NCBI GenBank assembly: GCA_003427395.1 | Contig: BFEA01000186.1 | Location: 378,089 to 415,003 of the forward strand | Direction of reading: 5' to 3' | From: Chara braunii | Taxonomy: Eukaryota > Streptophyta > Charophyceae > Charales > Characeae | Length of the DNA stretch: 36,915 nt | The notes under the pieces: generated by a model | What the model was told of the DNA's origin: nothing | What the model saw: only the letters and a program-made list of their open reading frames with translations | Databases searched by the model: none | Shown: positions 29,779 through 36,915 of the stretch, in pieces | Position numbering within the stretch: position 1 is the first letter of the stretch | Layout: every line of letters begins with the position of its first letter | Translations under genes and position numbers: made by a program

Positions 29779-30090
29779 TTGTATAAATTTTGGCAAGCTA
29801 CTTTCTCTACGGGAAGCGTTGCTGAAATTTCTGCAAATCCAAGGAGTTAGTCAACATTTTGACTTTTCAAAGTTCAACTTGTCTAAAGTTCATATATAGC
29901 TTAGTAAAAATATGGAAAGTCTCCTTTTCTAAAGGGAGTGCTGCCCAAATTTTTGCTAATTAAGGAGTTAGACAAAAATTGACTTTGAAAAGTTGAAGGC
30001 TATTTCTGTTTTCATATTCGTACTGATATAAATTATGGGAAAACACTTTTCCTATGAGAAGCGCTGCCGAAATTTTCTTAGTTTAAGGGG
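29779..30090 (+). repeat. 122-bp tandem repeat, three diverged copies
   Basis: Copies begin near 29779, 29902 and 30023. Each carries 'ATAAATTTTGG'-type sequence, a small hairpin (CTTTC...GGGAAG; CTCCTTT...AAAGGGAG; CTTTTC...GAGAAG), GCTGCCGAAATTT and AAGGAGTTAG. The hairpin arms differ between copies but still pair. Confidence 0.75.
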
Positions 30091-30880
30091 ATATAGAATA
30101 TATTTTAACAGGTGGCGATTCTGGCGATCCACTCCGTATAGAGGAGATTCTGCCAGGGTCTACCTTTCTTTGGGCACGAGCTTAGAGGCAGGCTCAGGCT
30201 TAGCCTGTCGAAGGATCTTGAGTGAGAATGTGTTATGGAGTTGTATTCTCCTTACACTTATGATTTAGCTTGGGGATTGGCATGTCTTGTGTTACAGGTC
30301 CTCTTGATCGTTTGGTTCAGGATCTAGGATATATTCAGCTTGGTCCTACAAGGATCACCTTCTGTTATCACTGATAACAGGTCGGTTGCCGATTCGTCGG
30401 TTTACGATTCGACTTGATTGAATGGCCATTTAACAAAGGTACTGAGTATTTTATTGCTGGAAGGGTGCGCTAAGGTTGAGGTTTGTGTGGCTAAAGCAAG
30501 GGGTGTGAGTGCAGAGAATGGTTGAAGTTGACCCCGTGTAGTGCGTGGACTTTTGGTTGAATCTTTGATGTGATTGCAGGTATGTTTGGTTATTCGGACT
30601 TTGGATTTCACTGCCTGCGCTCACATGCGTATATATATGGTTGAGAGGAGGCACACTGTGAATGTGAGAAGTGATCGTCTAATATTAATAACCCTTTATA
30701 TTTATGTGATATATATATGTCTTGAGTGTTTCGCACGGCCTATTGGGACCACGTGTAAGGGTTAAACAGATCGTGCATTTGAGAGGAGAGGGAGATCCCC
30801 AGTTATCCTTTGCATTTTAGAGGTTTATAGTTGGACGTTGTAGTCCGTGGCAGCCGTCAAAGTCAAACCCCTTGACTTAT
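30091..30880. other. Unassigned stretch after a possible LTR end
   Basis: TTTTAACA followed by GG and TGGCGATTCTGG (30113-30124) has the look of an LTR terminus and a non-Met primer site; CTGTTATCACTGATAACAG (30362-30380) is a perfect 9-bp hairpin. If this is right, the AT-rich repeats at 28589-30090 lie inside a long LTR. No gag follows closely and the opposite LTR was not found, so this stays tentative. Confidence 0.25.
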
Positions 30881-31673
30881 TTTCAGGCCTCAGACGATAG
30901 AGCTGGTCTCCAGGGCCCTAAGAGACGATTGCCACCACAGGTATGAACCTGTGTACCACCCACTCTCCGCAGGGTGCAGAAGAGGGTGTGGTTTTCAACC
31001 GTATTTTGCGGTTGTCCAACGTCGAGAGATAAACCCTCAAGGCGCGTGTCAGCCGACACTTGAGTGTCGAATGCGACCCTTGAGGTTAACGAGGACCGCA
31101 TGAGTAGAGGTACTACATAGTACGCCATCATTGTGATCGCTTGCGTACGTATGCATTGCGGGTCGATATGAGTTAGCCCTGCGTCCGCGCGGTTTTATAC
31201 TAAGTCTCGCGCGCGCGACACCTATCCGATTTCCACATCGAAAAGTTATGGGATAGCTGCTAAGGGACTAAGAGTGTTGTCGCGTTGTTTATTCAGTGTC
31301 GTTCTGTATATGTGTATGTACATGCGCGTGTGTGTGCTTTTATTTTTATGTTCTTTATAGTGGAGTGTGCGTGGCGTGTGGGATACGTCCTAGTCGACCG
31401 GCGATGAGTTGCGTTTGGGACCTCGGCCCCCCAAGATCCCAGTTCGCGTGCGGGTTCGATAGAGGAGTACTACCGCACGTACCCCCTATGCTACAACGGA
31501 CGAGAAACGCTCTCGGTTGGTCCACCTCTGCGATTGCAACTGATCAACTTTCGTACTGTGGACTGGTAGCTCGGCGGGGATACGCCCACCGAAGGGAGGT
31601 GACAGCTCCCGTAAGGTGGAGGTAAGTCGTGCCTCGCGTAGGCCCTTTCCTGTCGTAGGGGCTCGCGAGAGGT
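30881..31673 (+). other. Hairpin-rich stretch upstream of the third element's gag
   Basis: Perfect hairpins are CACAGGT-ATGA-ACCTGTG (30936-30953), CAACCG-TATTTTG-CGGTTG near 30999-31017, and CCTCAAGG (31035-31042) pairing with CCTTGAGG (31078-31085) around CGACACT-TG-AGTGTCG (31054-31069). GGGAG-7-CTCCC is at 31594-31610. It may be the leader of the element at 31674, but no LTR end or TGGTATC primer site was seen. Confidence 0.4.
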
Positions 31674-32924
31674 ATGGCTGGCGCACTCGGCCAGAGCGAC
31701 TTGCGGAAGCTCCATGTATATTCGCGACGAAGGATTAAAACCAACTCCTGCGTGACGCGACCGGGAGGGTCCCGCGCTACCCTTGAGTGGTGCCGGACCG
31801 ATGCGTTCGACAACGCGACGACTCAAGTCCACGGCCGCCTCCGGCAGCGGGAGCAGCGACCTGTCGCCGCCCCCGATACAAGCTCTTCCAACACCTCCGA
31901 TCGCCTCGAAGCATTGGAGATGGACGTCGGCTCCCTCAAGGACGGCGTGCAGTTACAGCAAACCGCAACGCAACAGTTGGAGCAGCGGATCTGTACAACC
32001 GCCAACAACTCGAGTTCGGAACCGCGCGAGACAGCTCCAAAGTTTGAGGGGCAGGAAATCTTCTGCGACTCGACGAAGACAAATCCGATTCCATGGTTCC
32101 ACAAGTTCGAGCTCACACTACATCTGCATTACGTCAAAGAACACAAGCACCACGGAGTACTTATACTCCCGGTCGAGGGCGCGTGCCAAGCATGGTTGGA
32201 CAATCTCTTGTCGAAGTACGGAGTGGTAGCTGGCGACTTGCATACCAAGATCAACCGGGATGATCTCAAGGCGGCGTGGCATAAGCGGTTCCAAGTAGAG
32301 CCGTTGGAGATCAAGGCAATGGACAAGCTAATGGTCTTCGAACAAGGCATGTTGTCGAGTGTCGACTGGATTGCCGAGTACCAACGCTTGACATCCGTCC
32401 CGGACATCCAGATGGGCTTCAAAGCCATCCGCCACTACTTCATCTCAAGGTCGTGTCCGACATTAAGCAATGCCCTGACGCACGTCGAGGACACCTTGAC
32501 GACAACGGCGGAACTCTTTGACAAGGCCGCGCAGATCATTATCACAAACAAGGAGGCTAAGAACCTGCGTTCGTCTGCGCCAGGGCCGAGCAGAGACCAG
32601 CATCGGCCAAGAGTGGTCGTGGTCGCGGTGGCAACGTCGTTTGACCAAACTAGCGAGGCCATGTATGCCAATGAAGGGGACAAACTCTCAGCCGCCTGGG
32701 AAGGTGGCCGCCCCGGCAAAACCAGAGGACGCGGCAAGGCGAAGACGAACACCGCATCTAGCCCCAGTCCCGACGCAGCAGCTCCAACCCCGTGGTCCCA
32801 ATACGGTCTCTTCAAAACGGCATACAAAGCATGCACGCGATTTCACTATTGCCTATGGTGCAACAACGATCTCCATGAGACAGTGGCCTGCCCGTTGAAA
32901 GGCAAGGGCAAACCGGGGAACTGA
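31674..32924 (+). CDS. gag: gag of the third element, open reading frame
   Basis: A 416-residue open frame. The first 90 residues are low-confidence leader; the ATG at 31674 is the first in frame, but a later start is possible (for example the Met before DVGSLKDGV at 31921). A short coiled coil (DRLEALEMDVGSLKDGVQL) is followed by the capsid region (PWFHKFELTLHLHYVKEHKH, ACQAWLDNLLSKYGVV, LKAAWHKRFQVEPLEIKAMD, MLSSVDWIAEYQRLTSVPDI), a basic Gly/Arg linker (GGRPGKTRGRGKAKT), and a CCHC knuckle CLWCNNDLHETVAC near the end. The protein would build the particle and package element RNA. It ends at TGA 32922-32924; pol lies downstream in other frames. Confidence 0.8.
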   Translation: MAGALGQSDLRKLHVYSRRRIKTNSCVTRPGGSRATLEWCRTDAFDNATTQVHGRLRQREQRPVAAPDTSSSNTSDRLEALEMDVGSLKDGVQLQQTATQQLEQRICTTANNSSSEPRETAPKFEGQEIFCDSTKTNPIPWFHKFELTLHLHYVKEHKHHGVLILPVEGACQAWLDNLLSKYGVVAGDLHTKINRDDLKAAWHKRFQVEPLEIKAMDKLMVFEQGMLSSVDWIAEYQRLTSVPDIQMGFKAIRHYFISRSCPTLSNALTHVEDTLTTTAELFDKAAQIIITNKEAKNLRSSAPGPSRDQHRPRVVVVAVATSFDQTSEAMYANEGDKLSAAWEGGRPGKTRGRGKAKTNTASSPSPDAAAPTPWSQYGLFKTAYKACTRFHYCLWCNNDLHETVACPLKGKGKPGN

Positions 32925-32944
32925 GCACCGCCGGGAGTGAATCG

Positions 32945-33960
32945 ATGACACTCTCGACGCCCCAAGAACCGGTCACTTCGCGGGTGACTGCCCTTCGTTC
33001 CGAGGCATATGCGGAAGTTGATAGTCCTCCTCTTTTGTATTCTTTTGAGAACTATGCTGCCCGGCTCGTTCCTACGCTGGGTACTCGAGCTCAAGGACAA
33101 GACGTGTGTGTGGCATCTTCTCCATCCGGCAGCGGCGACTTATCGTCTTCATTGGTTCTTCACGGGATTCGGCGCACGAGTTCAACATAGAGGTATTGGA
33201 ACCGCTCACGTCCGAGGACTTTGCATGGCTTCCTCTCCCGACCACGGGCCGCTTGTCGGGACCGCAATGAGCAGCACTACGCGCTCATCTCCACATGTAC
33301 TATCCTTCTATGCACCACCAACTTCGCCGACGGATGACGAAGTCGCGGTGGGGGACATCCTTGCGTATGTTACCAAGGTGGCCCGCGAGTTTCGCACGCA
33401 GCGGTACGATGACAACAACGCACCGCTCATGTATGTCCGCATCTAGGTTGGGCAAGCGTCCTGCAGCGCTTTGCTGGATAGCGTCGCGTCTCGCAATTTC
33501 ATGAGCAAGGCCTTTATGCAAAGGGTTGGCCTTGTCACACAAGTTCGGAGAAAGGCAAACCCGACGGCGATCAAGTTGGCGGATGGAAAGACGCAGCAAC
33601 TTCTCGACCGTTACATCGAAGCCGTACCGGTGTATTTCGCACCTCATGCATGCGAACCGGTGACGTTCGACATTTTGGATACGGACTTCGACATGATTCT
33701 GGGAATGCGTTGGCTTGCAAGTGCGGATCACACAGTCAACTTCCACCGGCGGACTCTTACCGTTCGCGACGCCTTCGGCGCCGAAGTGGCGTGTACTATT
33801 CCTCTTCCGCACCCTTCGATCCGGTGGCAAGTGGTGACGGCCAAATCATTCCGGGCGACTTGCGCTTACGAGCAGCCCGAGGAAATCGGCCTATGTTTCC
33901 TACAGACCGTCACAGTAGCAGACTCTTCACCCACGGACTTGTCTTCGGACCCCCGGGTGG
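32945..33960 (+). pseudogene. Linker and aspartic protease region, third element
   Basis: Homology moves through three frames: 32945-33160 (SFENYAARLVPTLGTRAQGQ), then EVLEPLTSEDFAWLPLPTTG around 33180-33260, then 33295-33960. The protease part reads ALLDSVASRNFMSKAF (Asp codon 33477-33479) and FDMILGMRWLASAD. In place of the D-S-G triad it has D-S-V, so the conserved Gly is lost. A TAG at 33444-33446 lies just upstream. Together with two frameshifts, this makes the region non-functional. Confidence 0.78.
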
Positions 33961-34790
33961 TGTCGTTCCTGGACAAGTTCGCCGACATCTTCGAGTCACC
34001 TTTGGTGTGGTGCCGGATCGACCGATCTCTCACGAGATCATTCTTGAGGTCGGTGCCGTACTGCCGAAAGGTTGCATCTATCGGATGAGCGAGGAGGAGC
34101 TTGAGGTCCTCCGCGCACAACTCGACGACTTGTTGGCCAAGGGCTGGATCCGCCCTAGTAGCTCCCCATATGGAGCACCAGTTCTCTTCGTCCGAAAGAA
34201 GAACAAGGACCTACGTTTATGCATCGACTCCCGCAAGGCGGCGCAAAGTATTTTCCTAAGTTGGATTTGAAGTCAGGATATCATCAAATCTCGATCTGGC
34301 CGAATGATCACTACAAATCCGCGTTCAAGACGTGGTACGGGCATTTTGAGTGGGTGGTCATGCCTTTTGGCCTCACCAACGCCCCAACGACCTTTCAAGC
34401 GGCAATGACCAACGAGTTTCGTGCAATGTTGGACCGGTTCGTGCTGGTCTACTTAAACGATATTCTTGTCTATAGCCGGACATTGGAGGATCATCTTGGG
34501 CATCTTCGACGAGTGTTGGAGACGCTCCGTCGCGCCAAGTACAAGGCCAACCGCGACAAGTGCGAATTGTCCGGCAAGAGCTGGAATACTTGGGCCATTT
34601 TGTCACATCGGAGGGTATCAGTCCGCTATCGGACAAGATTCAAGCCATCCAAGAGTGGCTAGAGCCACGGAACGTCACGGATGTCCGCTCGTTCCTTGGC
34701 CTCGCCGGCTACTACCAGCGTTTTATCAAGGGCTACTCGAAGATCGCGGCCCACTTGACCAAGCTTCAATGCGAGGATCGGTCGTTTGTC
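33961..34790 (+). pseudogene. pol: Reverse transcriptase, third element (internal deletion, YLND)
   Basis: After a frameshift near 34010 the RT start reads PDRPISHEIILEVGAVLPKG, CIYRMSEEELEVLRAQLDDL and [20 protein letters not shown]. At about 34230 the sequence jumps from RLCIDSRK to [14 protein letters not shown]-type sequence, losing roughly 20-25 codons of the fingers/palm and shifting frame. It then continues through [19 protein letters not shown] to [18 protein letters not shown]. The active site is YLND (34450-34461). Another frameshift near 34570 leads to ELEYLGHFVTSEGISPLSDK and RSFLGLAGYYQRFIKGYSKI. Confidence 0.87.
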
Positions 34791-35240
34791 TTCGGCGAGG
34801 ATGCGCGGGAATCATTTTTGGCTCTCAAAGCTGCGCTATTATCTACGAAGGCCTTGCGCATATGCGACTTGCTTTTGCCTACGCGCGTCACTACGGATGC
34901 GTTCGGCTATGGCATTGGTGCGGTCCTCGAGCAACACGATGGCGCGGACTCGACTATTTCAGCAAGAAAGTGTCGGTTGTGCACTCCATCGACGATGCAT
35001 GCAAGAAGGAGCTCCTCGCCTTCTTCCACGCACTCAAGCGGTGGTGGCACTTCCTCCTTGGTGGAAGCCGATTTCGATGGGTAACACACAACAATCCGTT
35101 GGTCTTTTACAAGACCCAAGACACCGTCAACAGCACCATCGCTCGATGGATGGCTTTCATCGACCAGTTCGACTCCTTTCCCGATCACATTCCGGGGAAG
35201 TCGAACCGTTTTGCGGATGCTCTTTCACGGCGTCCGGATC
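34791..35240 (+). pseudogene. pol: RNase H domain, third element
   Basis: The frame shows ARESFLALKAALLSTKALRI, then RVTTDAFGYGIGAVLEQHDG with the first catalytic Asp in TTDAF. A frameshift near 34950 leads into DYFSKKVSVVHSIDDACKKE, LLAFFHALKRWWHFLLGG, NPLVFYKTQDTVNSTIARW and ADALSRRP. The last part aligns closely with 1589-1800 in the first element. Confidence 0.85.
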
Positions 35241-36552
35241 ATTGTACCGCGTTCTACTCAACCTTCGAGATCGACGACGACCTGCAGAACGGCTTCATCC
35301 GCGGCTACCAAGCCGACCCCGAGTTTCGCGACAAGTACGCGAATTGCTCCTCTCCTAATCCGGCGCCTTCTCATTACCGGATCCAAGAGGGGTACTTGCT
35401 TGTCCACATACGGGGGAAGGACCTTCTTTGCTTACCGAGTCACTTGCGTACACGGATTCTTGGCGCGTTCCACGATGCTCCCGCAACCGGACACTTTGGA
35501 GTCAATCGCACAATTGGTCGACTTCGCGAGCGATTTTGGTGGCCCGGCCTTCTCGGCGACGTCACACGCTATTGCGAGTCATGCGAAGTTTGCCGACGCT
35601 GCAAATTCCGCAACCATCGTCCCTACGGCGAGTTACGACCATTACCGGTCCCTTTGCGACGAAGGAAAGCGATTGCCATGGACATTACCGGCCAGTTCCC
35701 CAAGCACAAGACCGGCGTGGATGGGATTCTCACGGTGGTCGACCGACTCACGAAGTTTGCCATGTTTTTGCCTTGCCGCTATCATGCCAAGGCACCGGAG
35801 TTGGCCGAGGTTCTTTACGCCGGTTGGATTCGAACCAAGGGTTACCCCAAGGAAATCGTCTGCGACCGCGACACTCGGTTCATGTCCGATTTTTGGTTGG
35901 CGTTCATCAAGCGTTGGGGCTCATCTCTCAAGCCCAGTTCAGCTCGCCACCCCGAGACCGATGGCCAAACAGAGAGGGCGCACCAGACCGCACAGGTTCT
36001 CCTTCACACTCTCATCCGTCCTGACTAGAAGGATGGGGTTGAGCGGCTGCCGGATGTCGAGTTGGCCTACAACTTCTCCATCCACCTGGCTATCTGGATG
36101 TCGCCCTTCGAGTTCGAACACGGCTCGCCGGTCACTTCGTCGTTGGACACCATCACTCCACGAACGGCCGAGAGCGACGACCATCTTCTTTTCTTGCGTC
36201 GGATGCAAGAGCTGCTTGTCAAGGCACGCGACCAGATGGCCAAGACGCAGCAACGCATGAGCCAACAGGCCAATCGCCAGCGTCTTCCTTGCCCATTCCG
36301 CGCGGACGATCTCATTTGGGTCTCCGCCACGAAATTCAGCCTTGAACAAGATATCTCTCGCAAGATCCTCCCGAAATGGATGGGGCCTTGGCCAATCGTG
36401 GCACCCGCTGGGGATGCACCCGAGGGACCTTCCTTCACTATTCAGGTGCCCGCCCACTTGCCCGTCTACCCAGTCTTTCATTGCTCCAAGTTGGCTCTTT
36501 ACACGCCAGCGGAATATGACGATTTTCTCGGGAGACGTTCGCAAGACCCACT
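35241..36552 (+). pseudogene. pol: Integrase, third element
   Basis: One frame carries the H2C2 finger (FHDAPATGHFGVNRTIGRLR ... YCESCEVC), the catalytic core with Asp (AIAMDITGQFP, near 35678), Asp (VCDRDTRFMSDF, near 35868) and Glu (ETDGQTERAHQ, near 35965), and the C-terminal GPW motif (LPKWMGPWPIVAPAG) followed by LPVYPVFHCSKLALYTPAE. A TAG at 36026-36028 after LIRPD interrupts it; the first element has a sense codon there (RSDQKDWVD). All catalytic acidic residues are kept, so the stop is the main lesion. Similarity ends after RRSQDP. Confidence 0.88.
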
Positions 36553-36915
36553 GTTACATACTTCAATGAGTATGGGCAGAACCAAAGATCAACCAATATA
36601 GGATGAGCATTTATGCAGCGGAAGTCTGATAACGAACTGACTCACATAGACCGACTCACACCAACTGACTTACATGACATCACTCCACACACATACAATC
36701 ATGAGATGGTGGGGTCTGGGTCATTCATAGACGATACCCAGATCCCGTACACATACACAGATGAAAGGTGGGAGGAGAGACGAAGGAGGTGGGAGGTAGA
36801 TCACACCGATAGGTCACAAAGATAGAGTCTGATAGGTCTCCGAAATGGTAGTCCAGAATGTCATATAACAAGGTCAAAATGTCGAGGACCAAAGGTCACC
36901 AATGTCGGAGATAAC
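36553..36915. other. Right-edge flank, nothing recognised
   Basis: Sequence downstream of the truncation point has no pol similarity, no LTR start and no credible ORF. It has loose repeats of 'gactcacat/gacttacat' and 'aggtcac/aggtca' words. Confidence 0.4.

Larger units (their letters stand above)
31674..36552 (+). mobile_element. Third Ty3/gypsy element (gag-pol), plus strand, truncated
   Basis: The element shows gag (31674-32924), protease, RT, RNase H and integrase in Ty3/gypsy order. It is closely related to the first pol fragment at 1589. Similarity to that copy stops abruptly inside the C-terminal region after SQDP (about 36552), so the chromodomain, polypurine tract and 3' LTR are absent. 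It is GC-richer than the minus-strand element. No LTR was identified on either side. Confidence 0.85.

Overview
The window looks like repeat-dense nuclear DNA from a streptophyte (land plant or charophyte alga). The evidence is two plant-style leucine-rich-repeat exons bounded by phase-2 GT-AG introns, chromodomain Ty3/gypsy retrotransposons, LTR ends followed by initiator-tRNA-Met-like primer sites, and long AG/CT microsatellites. A charophyte such as Chara is my guess, not something the sequence proves. No bacterial-type operon, CRISPR array or rRNA is visible.

Layout. 1-796 is the start of a minus-strand LTR that runs off the left edge. 797-1480 is a second LTR-like block with short tandem repeats. 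1589-3286 is a decayed plus-strand pol (RNase H end, integrase, chromodomain), followed by a polypurine tract and its 3' LTR (3409 to about 4460). 4981-5124 and 11290-11361 are two exons of an LRR gene, probably a receptor-kinase or receptor-like protein. They splice in phase across a 6.2-kb intron that holds a solo or 5' LTR (7606-9033), minisatellites, and two sequencing-library adapter junctions that mark a local misassembly. 11362-14190 holds unclassified sequence, minisatellites and a 200-bp fold-back.

15238 down to about 21118 is a nearly complete but broken minus-strand chromovirus (gag, protease, RT, RNase H, integrase, chromodomain), with a candidate 3' LTR at 14190-15238. 21541-22692 is another plus-strand LTR with a primer site. 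23463-24092 is a 13-bp phased ACGT-motif array followed by a gag N-terminal fragment. 24093-31673 has no convincing protein gene. It is crowded with short perfect hairpins, including an array of about ten hairpins with a conserved loop and changing stems (28589-29490). 31674-36552 is a third, plus-strand element with an open gag and a frameshifted pol, cut off inside its C-terminal region. The last 360 bp are unassigned.

The three pol copies are chromodomain Ty3/gypsy elements; the first and third are closely related and the minus-strand one is more distant. No element looks able to move by itself: each has stops, frameshifts or deletions in pol. The most unusual signals are the conserved-loop hairpin array, a TATA-like box held in the loop of a conserved hairpin in two LTRs, and an in-frame TAG at the same chromodomain position in two diverged copies.
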